DNA from: Pontederia crassipes
Lineage: Eukaryota > Streptophyta > Magnoliopsida > Commelinales > Pontederiaceae
Assembly: GCA_030549335.1 (NCBI GenBank)
Contig: CM060194.1
Coordinates: 74,622,077-74,686,076 of the forward strand
Reading direction: 5' to 3'
DNA: 64,000 nucleotides
Shown: positions 11,607-24,200 of the stretch, in pieces
Layout of the letters: each line of letters starts with the position of its first letter
Position numbering within the stretch: the stretch's first letter is position 1
Notes under the pieces: model-generated
Told to the model about the DNA's origin: nothing
Databases searched by the model: none
The model's input: only the letters and a program-made list of their open reading frames with translations
Position numbers and translations under genes: made by a program

Positions 11607-12310
11607 AAACTAAAAAATCAATATTTTCAAAATCGAAGCGAATTGCCAAGTGAATCATAATTGATTATGAATAGATCCGATCAAATTCCATCGAATTTTA
11701 TTAAAATATATCATTAATAATATTTTATATTTATATATAAATTAATGTTATATAATTTGAAAATGAAACGTAATACTAACCTAGTAATAATAATATAATA
11801 ACATAAATATATCACTTAAAATTTAATATTCATAAAAAATTACTCTTAAATTATTGATATTGACATATTAATATTAATATTATTTATTCTTTTAATTTTG
11901 ATCTCTTTATCTTTAACACTTTTGTTCTTTTGTGTTTTCATTAACTAATATCATGTTAATTATCTAATACTATTTTCATACTAATATTCCTTTTAATACT
12001 ATTTTCATTTTAATTTTTTATCATTTTTCATTGAAATTCATTTTCGCTCTTGCACTTTACTTAATAACGTATTAAATTCTTTTATCATAAATTACTCATA
12101 TTTTCTTTATCTTTTTAACACTTTCATTTCCTATTTTAATTAATTTCTCTTTCCCCGTAAATTCTGTCCTATTTGTTTCCTCTTTTATTACTCTTTTAAT
12201 TTTAATTTCTATCATTCTTCGTTCAATTAAATTAGTTATTTCATGTCGCATACTCACACAATTATCTACGATGAGGGAAGCTTCAATAAAAGATAAATTC
12301 AATATCTTAT
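11607..12310. mobile_element. Possible degraded copy of the 0.71-kb Mutator-like element
   Basis: The left edge (CAATATTTTCAAAATCGAAG) resembles the terminus of the elements at 20.7 and 60.9 kb, and the pyrimidine-rich interior (CTTTATCTTTTTAACACTTTC and similar) matches their layout and length. No clear right terminus or target duplication was found, so this is tentative. Confidence 0.3.
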
Positions 12311-12780
12311 TTAAACAGAAAACAAATTAGTTATCGCTTAGATAATTTATGGTTTATGATTATACAAGAGGTTACCAAAACTCCATTATAATTGTTTGCT
12401 AGAAAAAAAAAATCAAATAAGTGTACAACAAGAAAAAAAAAACTTTAAAGAAACTATCATTTTAAATGAGAAAAAAAGTACGTATCATTTTAAACATTTA
12501 ACTTGGCTTCACAATATCCCCCTCCACTACAAGATTTGCAGGAATTTCCCATTTGGGGGTCCAAATTCTAAGATTTTTTCCACGCAGGATCGGAATGGAG
12601 GGATTGAATTCGAAGAATTTTTTTTCTCGGAGCCAGGAAGGAGGACAAACTGTCCCCGCCCCCTTTTTTGAGGATCGGAATGAGTGAATTACCTCCGTCG
12701 ATTCTCATAATTTTACGTCTTAATTTTTATTAATAATTTATTATAATTATTAGTTATCAAATTAGATACATTATATCTCA
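12311..12780. other. Intergenic DNA
   Basis: A-rich stretches and a short mixed-composition part near 12530-12670. No gene or element end recognised. Confidence 0.4.
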
Positions 12781-12819
12781 ACCGTCCACTTCATCATATA
12801 TATAAGATAAAAAATCTTA

Positions 12820-13640
12820 TTTTTGTCTTTCTTCCTCCCTAACATAAGGATCTCTCTCCTCCCTCCCTAATCGTAATCTCTTTGCTCTCATACCATCGAC
12901 ATCCTAATTGAGCTACCAGAGCTTATCATCGATCGGGCGATCATCGGTGTCGTCTCGACGACACCGGAGGGCAAAGAAGCAATGTCGTTTCCATGTTGTA
13001 AGGAACTCCTAATCGAAGGTGAAGATGAGGAGGAGGTCGAGGAGAGGAGAGGGGAAAGGCGAGAGGAGTTGGAGGCGATGCCGACGAGTGTGTAGAGGAG
13101 GAACAGAGTGGAGATGGCGAGGGAGGTGGAGAACAGGTCACAAGAGCTGCTAGAAAGTGATGGATTTAGTGGATGCAACAAATGGAGGAGAGGCCCGCAA
13201 CGGCAAGGGATGGGAAATGGTGGAGAAGATAGAAGGACACGAGAGGGGAGAGGGACTCAGACGGCACCAAGGGCGAGGAAGCCGATGCCGCTAGTGAAGT
13301 AGATGAAGAGGTCTACCATGACAAGGAAGTTGTTAAGAGGTACGCTATGAAAGTTGTTGATTCTCAACATCCTTCTCCCTACTCGTGCATAGTCCCCCTT
13401 GTGATCAATTGAGTGGATAGATCTGACTCCACCTCCTCTGCGACTATTTGGTCAGTGGTTGAAAACTTGGAAGTAGGGGAGCATGCATGTAGAAAGAGAC
13501 TTGCGACAATGACAACCATGGGAGGCTTCCGAGGGAGATGAGACTATAGGGATTCGGGTTGAGGACGAAGGCAGGAACCAGTCAACGAAGTCGAGGACCT
13601 TACCTTGAATAGGGTCGGGTGCCAACACTACTATTAATAA
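12820..13640. other. GC-rich, purine-skewed island of unknown origin
   Basis: Unlike the surrounding AT-rich DNA, this stretch is rich in GAGG/GGAG on the plus strand (13020-13110) and open in several frames. None of the translations contains a domain I recognise. Comparable islands elsewhere in the window sit inside inverted-repeat elements, so it may be the core of another such element or a captured gene fragment. I could not find its ends. Confidence 0.3.
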
Positions 13641-14045
13641 TTTGATAAGCAAATAATGTTTTGATAGTGTATAATAATTTAATCAATAGATAAAAAATAG
13701 TGAATGATGATTAGTGATTAAAATTTTAATTTAAATATTAATAAATAAGTGTTTAATATAAAATGGCATACTTAAATATATGATAAATTATACAATTCAA
13801 GCATCATACAAATTTTATTATAATGTAATAAAGTAAATAATTTATATCTCAAATAAAAAATCTTATAATTAATAATTAATATTAAAATATATAAAAATTG
13901 GAGACCAATACTATCACTAAAAAATTACTATTATCACTTCATTACCTTAGTTGTGAACGTTTTTTTGCCCCATGTAAAATAAAAAATAACAAAATAGCAA
14001 TATTCTATTTTGAATTGTAACGACAACGAAAGGACAGTCAGGAGG
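13641..14045. other. AT-rich intergenic DNA
   Basis: No gene or recognisable element. Confidence 0.4.
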
Positions 14046-14049
14046 TGAT

Positions 14050-14213
14050 TGAGAATGAGATTCCGACCTGAGGTCATAGCAGCCAATTGTTGCCCTTGCG
14101 TTTGCCGGGGAAGAAGGAGTGGAGGTCTCGGTCGAGAACGAGATCCCGGCCTAAGGTTGCAGCAGCCAGTCGTCGCCCCTGCACTCGCCGGAGAAGGAGT
14201 GGAGGTCTGGAGC
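14050..14213. repeat. Diverged 82-bp tandem duplication in a GC-rich island
   Basis: Two adjacent copies begin GAGAATGAGATTCCGACCTG and GAGAACGAGATCCCGGCCTA; both run through GGAGTGGAGGTCT near their ends. The enclosing GC-rich island reaches about 14390. The overlapping open frames on both strands here reflect this duplication; no family is recognised. Confidence 0.6.
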
Positions 14214-14390
14214 CTGCCGATCGCTGTTTGAGAGTAGGAGACCGAGGTCGAGACCCGAATCCATACGCGAGAGTGAGAGAGGACGAGAATGTCCAGCGCG
14301 AGAGAAAGAGAGGGGTAATGACGATGAGAAGCTCCGGCGGGTGCGCCAAGCACGAAGGGCTCAAGAGAGAGACGAAGGGAGAAACATGAG

Positions 14391-15080
14391 AATTTAATTC
14401 AGAAACACGATATTTTCATCCACGCGTCGAATTTTATCCAACCACTCAGAGTTATCCAACTGTTCGGATTCTACTTCGCATAGTGCTAAGCAAAAGCCGC
14501 TTAGCATATTCATTTATTCTAATAAATAAATGCTATTTATGACATTATCACAGAACCTTGATCGAAGTTTTATCATGCTAATAATTTTGTTGTTTTTGGA
14601 ATTCGCCATTTTTCTTCCCTTTTAATCTTCCATCATTTGTCTTAGATTTTCTACATCTATAACGTTCGAAGCTTCTAGTTGAATTTGTTGTATACATTAT
14701 CAAACGTGCACTGCAAATGTTAACAACGAATTTACTTCATATTTCATATTCATTAACTAAATAACTAGTTATGCACATAATATAATAATTACTTTTTACT
14801 ATTGTTAAATATCATACATTGTTAATTTTATTTTGTACAATTAACAAAATCCTCATATAAATTAACTATCACATAAATTAAAAACTAAATAATAAATCAA
14901 CTACTAAATGTGAACTCTTTAAATATCATACTCATTAAATAATCCAAGCGTTATATATTTGTCGAAAGATTTATTTTTTATTTTACATCGAACCGCTGGA
15001 TTTTAATCACTGATAATTAATTGTTATTGCTGATCACAGCTATCCACTTGATACCATCGAGGGCATTTCCGTCAAATGAA
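14391..15080. other. AT-rich intergenic DNA
   Basis: No gene or element recognised; distal upstream region of the OCTOPUS-like gene. Confidence 0.4.
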
Positions 15081-15877
15081 AACGGAGAAAAAGATGGGCG
15101 TTCACGGCTCATCGGGTCGGCGTTCTTTTTTTTCTCCCGACAGTTGCAGATCTTTGTAACGGCTCCTTAAAGATTGTACCTCGTGGCGACACGTGTACTT
15201 TATTATTCCCCACATACTCTTTACTGCCCTCGAAGCATCCAAAGATTTTTATTACCGCCCCCGTCAAAATTTCCAACAACTACCTCATCCGCCAAATGTG
15301 AGCATTAAATGCCTTTCGATTACCATATTACCCTTTTGTCCTCATAATGTGAATAGCTTCTCACTCGATCTGTGGGGGGAGGGTAATAATGGAAAGTAAC
15401 GAACTAGTAAACGTTCCCAGTAAGTGGCACCAATAGTTAATTACCCACCGAGCGGTGGCATTTGTGTTTTCCTTCCTTCGCCTGCTCGCCAAAGGTGTAA
15501 AAAAAAGTTCGGCACAATTTATTTGAATTGAAGGCAAAATTTTCCTCTTTTCTAGGGTTTCGCCGTGCGCATTGTTTTTTTCAAAAAAAGATCGATTCGG
15601 TCCCCTTTTCGGCATCGGTTTCGGGGAGATTCCATCGGACTCGACGACTATCGGGCCGCTTCTCACTGTCCATTGCTGTAAAATCTCTTCTTTAGTTCCC
15701 ATTTCTTAGTATTCGTGCTCAATTTGTCTAGTGCGATAAGGCTTTGATGTTGTTGTTGCATATCTTATTTGAACTGCACATCATAGAAAGTTCCCCATTT
15801 TCCATGTTCCTATTCGTGGATTAGACTTTGGAATGGTGGGATTTTCCGTCATTTGGCCATAGATCGACTTTGTTGAG
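15081..15877 (+). promoter_or_regulatory. Promoter and 5' leader of the OCTOPUS-like gene
   Basis: GC content and motif content rise towards the gene. A G-box (CGACACGTGTAC) lies at about 15187-15198, and the leader-like CTAGGGTTTCG at about 15554. The transcription start and any leader intron cannot be fixed from the sequence alone. Confidence 0.4.
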
Positions 15878-17281
15878 ATGAACCAGCATAATGATGGCTT
15901 TCTGAGGTGCGTCAGACACCCTTCCCAGTTCTTCACTGGATTCTGTTCTTCCTGCCTTGTGGAAAGGTTGTCCAACGTTGGGGCCGTGGAACAGAGCTCG
16001 GAAGCACCATGCAGCTTGCAGAGTGAGATAGTGGAGATCACTGGGGTAGCTTCTGACTCCGAGAGGAAGCCTGCTACTGAGGTCAGAGTGAGAAAGACTC
16101 TCCACCTTTTATTTCAACTGGACGATGGCGATGAAACTGGGTGCAAGGAACGCGTTTCAAATGAACAACTTGGGCTGGTCAACTCAAATGCGTGCCAGTG
16201 TGGAGGGAGTACCTCTTGTTGTATCAGCGGCTTGGATGGAACTTGTGCTGAGATCACATCTGATACAGGAATGGGGTTATACAATGCTGATCCAGCCAAT
16301 GTGGAAATCAATCGCTCAGAAGATGAGAAGTCATATAAGGGAAGGGCATCAGCTCGGATGAGTTCTGCATCATCAAAGAAAGGATGGAGATGGAGGACAA
16401 GGAGCCTATCAAAGAAAGATGAAATGCGGGAAACCAGAGCGTCAAGGAGAGGATATGATGATAAGCAGTCACAGAGCATGCGAAATTTGCGGCATTCTTG
16501 TGATTGGAGGGTACGCCAAGATTTGAGCAGGGGGTCATTGGACCCTCCAAGGCATTCCTGGGATGGTTCAATGGTGAGCAAGGCATTTGCATGTTCCTTC
16601 AATTGTCTGGAAGAACGGCAAGATGAAACCAGAAGGGTAAAAAGAAGTTTTCCTGATGAAGAAATGGCAGGAAAATCTGAACGAAATGATGATGATATTA
16701 ACAAAGACAAAATCAGTCTTGCATCTTTGGATAATGAAAAGACCTTATCAACTGGCAGCTTGGGAAGCCTTTTCAGAGAAAGCAGTAATGATCACTCTCA
16801 TTCAGAAGACAGTGTCCCAAAAATCAGAAGAAAAAAGTCGCATAGGTGGAGCAAGGTATGGGATTGGAGTATAACAAGTCCGTTCAGGGACTTTACTAAA
16901 AAACGTGAACATGCTCTAGATAGATCTTTATCTGAGTCATGGCGTGAAGGACGAAATATGAGGAGCATGGAAAATATTGGCTCTGATCATGGCTTGCAAT
17001 TCAATGGTGGCAGCCTTGCTTCTGTTAGATCAAATCGTTATAAGCAGCGTAAATCAAATGTCAGTAATGGCAACCTGGTAAATTCCAGACCTGCCTGTCA
17101 AAATAAGAGGGAATTCAAGTTTGGTCGAAGCCGGAGCATCCATTACTCGTCCCCTGGAAATTTAGATAATGGTCTGCTTCGCTTCTATTTGACTCCCCTA
17201 AGAAGTAGTAGAAGATCTGCAAGCAAAGGAAGGACAAAAAACTCTCGTTCCTTTGCTAGAGGCATATTTGGGTTATACTGA
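15878..17281 (+). CDS. OCTOPUS-like protein (DUF740 family)
   Basis: Single-exon gene for 467 residues. The N-terminus has the family's cysteine-containing block, RCVRHPSQFFTGFCSSCLVE (residues 10-29). Further family blocks follow: KTLHLLFQLDD (about 72-82), the SRRGYD/DWRVRQDLSRGSLDPPRH region (about 188-228), KVWDWSITSPFRDF (about 327-340) with DRSLSESWREG soon after, and the C-terminal GLLRFYLTPLRSSRRS. The known members OPS and OPL1-4 are polar plasma-membrane proteins that promote phloem and vascular differentiation and damp CLE45/BAM3 signalling; peripheral membrane location is inferred from them, as no transmembrane segment is visible. It is shorter than Arabidopsis OPS (about 670 residues), in line with shorter OPL members. 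The ATG at 15878 starts the conserved block directly and no upstream ATG is in frame nearby. Confidence 0.85.
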   Translation: MNQHNDGFLRCVRHPSQFFTGFCSSCLVERLSNVGAVEQSSEAPCSLQSEIVEITGVASDSERKPATEVRVRKTLHLLFQLDDGDETGCKERVSNEQLGLVNSNACQCGGSTSCCISGLDGTCAEITSDTGMGLYNADPANVEINRSEDEKSYKGRASARMSSASSKKGWRWRTRSLSKKDEMRETRASRRGYDDKQSQSMRNLRHSCDWRVRQDLSRGSLDPPRHSWDGSMVSKAFACSFNCLEERQDETRRVKRSFPDEEMAGKSERNDDDINKDKISLASLDNEKTLSTGSLGSLFRESSNDHSHSEDSVPKIRRKKSHRWSKVWDWSITSPFRDFTKKREHALDRSLSESWREGRNMRSMENIGSDHGLQFNGGSLASVRSNRYKQRKSNVSNGNLVNSRPACQNKREFKFGRSRSIHYSSPGNLDNGLLRFYLTPLRSSRRSASKGRTKNSRSFARGIFGLY

Positions 17282-18021
17282 ACATCAGCTTTAAGCCCAA
17301 CACCTATACTGCAGACTGATCAAAATTTTCTTTCAACTCGTAGAATGAAAATATATAGAAGCTTACAAATTAGCATCAGCTTCATCTTTATGGTATGATA
17401 AGGATAGTTGGCAAACTCTTAGCGCTTCCTCAGTGTGTGATATCTAAGAATTTGTTTGCTATTGATCGTCCTGTGCAACTCTGAAGAAATGTATCCAAAG
17501 CTCGGTTACAGCCAGAATTTGTAAGTTCAACTACACTGCCTTGCCTTATTCCAAACAATTAATATACTTGAATAGTTGAAACGTCAAATTGTGAAATCTT
17601 GTAGTTAATTTCTTAAACATTAACAAGAAGATATTTCTGTCGAAGTTCATAGTGTTTGTGCTCATGAATATAGTGATCACAATACTTGTTCTTCAGTTTA
17701 TCTGTTCATATTTGTGTGATGGAGATCTATTTTCACCAGGTCATTAAAGAAATGGTTTATGTATCGTCCATTATGAACCATGCAGATATTCTAATCATTG
17801 GGTTGGGAAATAAAAAAAGTAGTTGGATTCTGATTTGTGTGATTCTATATTGTGAGTTCACGCAAATTTCACTAGACAATTAGCCCCAGTTTTTTTCTTG
17901 GCATGAAGTTCTATGGACTAGTTATGCTGAATCAAACTGGTGTTGATTTTAAGATTCTGGAAATATGCTACCGTTTCTTTCTTTTTTCTTCCCTTGGCAC
18001 CCAGCCTTTCTAACTTACGCT
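17282..18021. other. 3' region of the OCTOPUS-like gene
   Basis: Moderately AT-rich; likely holds the 3' untranslated region in its first few hundred bases. No further gene; the small open frame at 17686-17883 is not credible. Confidence 0.4.
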
Positions 18022-18042
18022 GGGGGGGGGGGGGGGGGGGGG
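18022..18042 (+). repeat. Run of 21 G
   Basis: An uninterrupted guanine run in AT-rich surroundings, about 740 bases downstream of the OCTOPUS-like stop codon. Such runs can fold into G-quadruplexes and are also prone to sequencing-length error. Confidence 0.85.
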
Positions 18043-20698
18043 CGACTTGTAAAGAGAAAATTTTACTTACAAAATGTTTATTTTATTAAAAAATATTTAT
18101 AAGTAAGTTTGATGACTTTATAAACTTATTCAATCACTCTCTATGGTTCCTATTAACAGGGGCTTTTCTGTCTGATTCCGCTTTTCTCTTTACTCTGAAG
18201 CACTTTGGTAATTGCAAAAAATGCCAATAAACAACGCAATTGTTATATTGTAGTATTATGTATTTTGAACTTGTTTGGACTTTGGAGGCGTTGGCCAGAA
18301 ATTTTTGAACAATGGATGATAACTGGTAACATAATCTCCTGTGGAAATCATTAATTTTGTCAAATCGTACTTTTTTATTAAATTTATAATCAAATCATGA
18401 CTTGTCAATATATTATTATTTTTAAATTGGACTATAATTCTTTGATGAAATCATTAATTTTGTCAAATCGTAGTTCGACTATGATGAATTATGTTTTTTA
18501 ATAAAATAAATAAAAACCAAACTCGATACGTGATTAAACAATAACCCGCTTATCCATTGGTAACATGAATTTGTATGTTGCATGGTATGTTCTTAAATCG
18601 ATGGTTAAATCACTAAAACCCGGTGATTGTTTATATGTGTTTATGTTCATGCGGGGTTGTTTATGTGTGTTTATGTTCATGCGGGAGTGAGTGATAAGTA
18701 GTTTTGAAAATCTCTCTATCTCTCTATTTGGTAACCATAAAAAGAGTCGAGAAATATTTATTTTAACTGCTTATAAGTTAAGAAAAATAAGTTGAGATTT
18801 ATATTATTTTATTCATATAATATATATAATTTTTTATATATTTAATTTATTATAATATTAAGAATTTTTTTATTTGATTAAAATAATAACTTAATTTTTT
18901 ATTATTAAACACGTAATTACTTATTTTTAAAAATTAATTTTAACTATTAAATTATTTGTCAGTACTTCAACTTTTTAATTATTTGTATCGCTAATGTAAT
19001 GAATGATGCCAATTGATTCCATTGCTTTTGTGATTATTTTAGGTGGTGCCAACTAATATCGTATTATTAACATTTGTTGATACTTTACCAAATTGATTTC
19101 CGCTAATATATTTTCTGAATGTCATTTTACAAAGCAATCTTCATGCTTATCTTTTTTTTCTTTACTATCCTTCAGTCCTTCGCCTTTTTGCTTTATTCAA
19201 GACGGAGCCGGCTGGCGAGTTAGGAGGGAGGGACCAATATATAATAAATAAACTAATAAATACAAAAACTTATATAAAAATTTATAATTAGTTATATTCG
19301 TCACAAAATTAGGTAAAATAGGTTGAAAATGTATTGAATGAACAACATTTAAAACGTCCTCAAAATGAACATTCATTACAAAGAACAAGGGGTACTATCA
19401 CACTTTAAATCGAGTAAATTCATTGTTAAGCATTAGATGTAGAAATTGACATTTTTGGCACTATTTGATAATAAAGATTAAAGACTTAATTAGAAAGTTA
19501 ACATGAAAATTCAAGTGATCATTATACTGCGGTTTGCATATTCATGGTTTTATATCATTCCTTTTTGTGACCAGCAATATTTCTTTCTTTGGACGCCTTT
19601 CTTTGGCTTATAATACAATAATGCATCATTTTAAATGTGTAACATAAAATTATTCTATACATATCATCTTTTCCAAAATTTATTAGTCGCCTCAATAACC
19701 AACTATTTAACTTACATTTTTTTATCAATTTAAGTTTGTCATTTCTATGCCTTTAATATTAATATATTTAACAAAGAGAAAAGGAAATTCCTATTGAATA
19801 ATCCAAATAAACAAAAAAAAGGGAGAGAGAGGAGAGAGAAAGAGATTAAACCGCCACAATCGGATTCGCGCGCGCTTTTAATCCAATCAGAATGTAGAAG
19901 GCAATTGGGACCGTTGAAATGCAGATGGGAGAGCCTTTAGCTGTCAGCTCCGGACAGCAAACAGCATATGTTTGTATTGTATCCAACCATTTTTGAGATT
20001 CCAGCGTCCATGTTTTTTCTGCGGAACACCTCCAAGTTTCGAAAACTAATTTTTCAGTCCCTAAAACTTCCCATCTTCGCTCTGAAGCCCCCGACGTATT
20101 TTTTAATTACATCAGAAGATTTTTTACGAAGTGGGTTTTCTTTTATGTACTCTCTACTTTTACGATTGTGTTGCAGTTCCGTCAGTATCTTGCTGTTATT
20201 GCATTCTCTCGTGTGTACGTAACGATGAGCTCAAGCCAGCAAATGAGAGTTAAAAGATGATGAGAATCCAAGGATGAGTTTGGGTTCCCCTTTCTCGACA
20301 GGAAATTGGAGGATGAATATAATTAAGATGATCCACATATTTTTAGGAAGACTAGAGAAGTGGAGAGAAGAGACTCCTCTTTTGATGTGTTCCTTTCATT
20401 CGTTTTAATAAAAACTTTTAGGTGTTTCTCATCACGTAAAGTCCGTCGATATTGACCCAAAAAAATTCGATCAAGGCCACGGATTGTCGAAATCGGATGC
20501 TTCTTAATTGACCATTAGTGTTATGTGTTTTTAGGGATCCCACTAAATGTGAATACAAGATGAGCGTACTATTATCATGCACTAACAGTGGGGTGTCCTT
20601 CTAGAGCCTACTCAAAACTATTCTATTTTACAATGTTTTCATAACAAGACCCCCTATTTTACTATGGTTTCATAACAAGACCTTGATTGAATTTATCA
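18043..20698. other. AT-rich intergenic DNA with minor tandem repeats
   Basis: Two small repeats are visible: ATCATTAATTTTGTCAAATC occurs twice about 100 bases apart (near 18350 and 18450), and a ~30-base unit containing GTGTTTATGTTCATGCGGG is doubled at 18630-18690. A GC-containing patch at 19850-19960 with CGCGCGC could be regulatory, but no gene follows it. No coding region is supported. Confidence 0.4.
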
Positions 20699-21411
20699 CA
20701 TTGTAGGGTCGTAATTGGACCGGACTCATTCGATCGAGTTCAATCAATTTTTTTAAAATAATATTATTTACAAAAAATTTAAAGATATAGTATATACATA
20801 TTGTATTAATTAATATAATTATATTTATTTAAAATTTTAATAATAATAATAATAATAATAATAATAGAAATTATCAACATATAAATATTAACATGTTCAT
20901 TGATTTCATTTGTTATTTAATGATGACAAATATTGCATTAATATGTTTCATATTAAGTTAATTTTATTTTTTGTTTTAAAACTTTTTCCTTTTTTGTATT
21001 TCCATTTGTATACCCTTTGATAATTTTCTTTTCAATATTATTCAAGTTTTAAAATTTATCTTTTTATTTCTATTTCTATTTCTATTTATTTTTTTTACCT
21101 CTTATTCTTTCCCTCCTCCTTAATTTTTCTTTTGCCATTTTATTTTTTCATTTTTTAGCTGTCCTATTTTATGGATTTTTTTAATTTTGAATTTGAACCA
21201 AGTTGAACCGATCAAATTTTTTTTAATTTTTTCTGATTCAATGTCAAAAGTGATTTTGAATGATTTCTTCATGACGTTTTCTTTGTCTGTGAATTCTAAA
21301 ATAGAAGATCATTCCATGATTAAACTAGATACCTTGACACTCGGATCAATACCGAATTGATGATTGAACTAGTTGAATCGAAAGATTATGTCTGATTTTA
21401 ATAACATTACT
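20699..21411. mobile_element. 0.71-kb non-autonomous Mutator-like element (copy 1)
   Basis: The element is 713 bp and AT-rich inside. Its right end, read on the minus strand, is AATGTTATTAAAATCAGA, close to the CAATGTTATCAAAATCGG end of the element at 60.9 kb (712 bp). The left end contains GTAATTGGACCGGAC, matching GAACTGGACCGAC at the other end of that copy. The flanks AATTTATCA and ATTTTATCA differ at one of nine positions, fitting a 9-bp Mutator-type target duplication. The interior shares the same order of T/C-rich motifs (for example ACCCTTTGATAATTTTC versus GCCCTTTATAATTTTCC). No transposase is encoded. Confidence 0.6.
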
Positions 21412-22860
21412 ATTTTATCATGGTGACTATGTTTTCTTCAAGTTATTTTATAGCTTTTATTTCTTCCCCCCAAATTTTATCAAGAATATAATTAGATAAT
21501 AAATGAAGTTAGACACTCTTCTTCATTTAAATAGGTCTAGAATTCTATTTCTAAATTTTTTTGTTGGTATGGAATTATAATTTGAGGTGACATTAAATTA
21601 GTCGAACTAACTTGTGATAAGTGCAGGCCCTTGTTAGCAGTACTAGAAATTGTATCACAAGTTGCACACTATAGATGATTTACATAATTATATTAATGTA
21701 TTTACAACTTATAATTGTGTCATACATATCATTATTAGTTTAATCGGACAATATATATAATTTATGTTTCGAATATATATGAATGGTACAATCATTATAC
21801 ATAAGGTTTGATTATATATCTTGTATCTACCTCTTCAGTTGATTGCTACGCATGCCACATGCTTGAACTCATAATAATTAATTAATTAAGATCGGGCGAA
21901 TATATTCTCCAAAGAGGAAGCTATGCGACATAACATGTGAGTTACGGGAATTAATTAGATCTACGGCGTGTAACATGAATACATGGCAACAGAAAAAATA
22001 AACATACTTTTATTAGGGACTACATTTTGAATTGGCATGGGAGCATAACAGAAACAAAATATACGATTTCCTTTTGGTGCGGCAAAAATATAAAATCATT
22101 TTTAATTGGAAGTAACACATATCTGAAAAAGTATGTACATACTACAAGTTAACTGCACATGGTTCCATGTTTTAGCTATAGGATCATGATCTCGATCTAA
22201 TTTAAGTGATGCCAAAATCTATTTGAAAAATTAACGTTGCAGTTGATTTTCACCTTCTTGTATCTTTGTGACGAATCATTATCTTTTGAAGTTGTTGTTG
22301 TGAATATATATATATATATATATAGGTATTTTTCATAGCATTTGAATTTTACCACCTTCAAATGCAACGATAAGTTAAATTTTTTTTTTCTTCTAATAAG
22401 TAGTTCATTGTTAAAGTCGATATAAGAGATCCAAAGGTGATGATATTTAGCCATCTATGATTCATAAATTATACGATCTATCTCATGAATCTTTTTAATT
22501 AAATATGAACAGTACAGTTTTGGTCCAACGGATATAAAGAGAAGATATTTGCCATCTCTTTTTAAAGGGTAGGTCACCACATTAAAAATATCTTAAACTA
22601 TTTGAGAGAGAGAGATGGTATCTAAAAGGTCCTAATTAGTTAGACCCGCTAGATTTTAGTTCGATCTGTATTAAAGAACTTTAAATCACTTGCTGCCAGC
22701 CTGCCACCACCATCAATTGCCGTTCATAAGTCATAATTAATCATATATCTTAATTTTATTAAAAATAAAAAAATGTAAAAAAGGGAAACGAAGATCGAGT
22801 TGAGAAAATTAGAAAACTAAAAGGGTGCCCAAATATTGAAAATAAAAAATATATTGTGGT
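21412..22860. other. AT-rich intergenic DNA
   Basis: Contains a (TA)n run at about 22305-22324 and GA-rich bases near 22605-22616. No gene supported. Confidence 0.45.
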
Positions 22861-22869
22861 CTATCCAAC

Positions 22870-24200
22870 TTCGGGATGACACTCGGACCATGTTTAGGAC
22901 GGGGTATACTCCCCCGCTCCAATGACCGACCTCCGCCCGAATCCCCACTGCACTGGGAATTTAATCTCTCGGCCTGATCCCCGCAGGTCCCGAACCCTCG
23001 CGAGGATTATTTTTTCTCTGAAAAAGTGTAGAAAAACTTAGAAAATATTCAATATTTATATATTATTTACACAAAGTCATGAATATTTCCACCAACATAA
23101 ACTTCAAATTTTCTACAAGTTTACGATGCTAAGAATAAAAATTTTCATATTACATAAAAAAAATCCGATGATTCAATCTCCTCTCTGTGCACACAGATGT
23201 GATTGAATCACCAAAATTTCATCATCGTCCCTTCATCACCATCCGCCCGCTCACCATTCACCCGTGTCCAGGGAGGAGGGTACTGCCTCGTGCTCCCTAG
23301 ATTCCATCGCCGACCTTGGTGCCATCCTCCACACCCTAGCTCCGACCTCGTCATCCTCATCGGCCGCCCCGAGGTTTTGACCTCGTCATCCTCATCAGCC
23401 GCCGAGAAGGATGAGCGCCACCCTCTGTCCTCCACTGAGAAGAACGACTGTCACCCTCCACCAATATGTATAAACATCACCCTCCACCGAAATGGAGTAC
23501 CACCACCCTTCATGGGGGGCAAAGCATCCCATCTGACTAGCCGTCGTCATGAGTGCCAACCTCCTCGACGATGAACATAGAAGTTGTAACGTCCATCGAA
23601 GACCACCAGCATCAAGGAGGCCACTGACATTGGAGGTCAAAGCCGCAACGGACACTACCCTACTTGTTGGTTGAAAGTAGAAGTCGCCATGTCCGTTCGA
23701 TGGTCATTGGCATTGTGGAGTTTGAAGGCTGTCGATGATGGAGGTCGAAGCTGCAACGAGCACTGCCCTCATGCAATGAGTGTCATCTTTGCCATCCTTC
23801 ACGATGTCCTTGTTGTCCTCGCTGGTGGCGAGGATGCCTGGTGGTCATCAACAGCATTGGGGATTGAAGAACGATAGGTTGCAGCTCGAGAGGAATCCGA
23901 TATTAAGGTTAGAGAGGAAGAGAAAAAGAATTAGGAGGAGGGAGAAAATAGGGTTTATATATGTAATATAATGGGAGATTGAGATTTAATATTTTTTAGC
24001 TGATGATTTATAACAAATTATATATATAATTAAGGTACGAGGAGAGGATTCAAGGATCCGATGGGCAAAAGCAATACACCCTATCCCGACTCCCAAAAAA
24101 GGGGGCGGGGATAGTTTGCCCCCATGCCCGATCCCGCATGGGCAAATTTCTTTGAATTTGGGGCCTCAGTCGGTGATTTTTCATGAGAACATGTGGGGCC
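22870..24200. other. GC-rich island of unknown origin
   Basis: Two GC-rich parts (22900-23010 and 23215-23900) are enclosed in AT-rich DNA, and the right flank (24080-24150) is G/C-rich with GGGGGCGGGG. The translations on either strand are repetitive (Ser/Pro or Trp/Gly-rich) and show no domain. Abrupt composition borders suggest an inserted element or captured exon material, but no clean inverted repeats were found. Confidence 0.3.

Noticed and set aside
16114-16710. 198-residue open frame antisense to the OCTOPUS-like gene
   Set aside because: Shadow of the real gene; the sense frame carries all the conserved family blocks.
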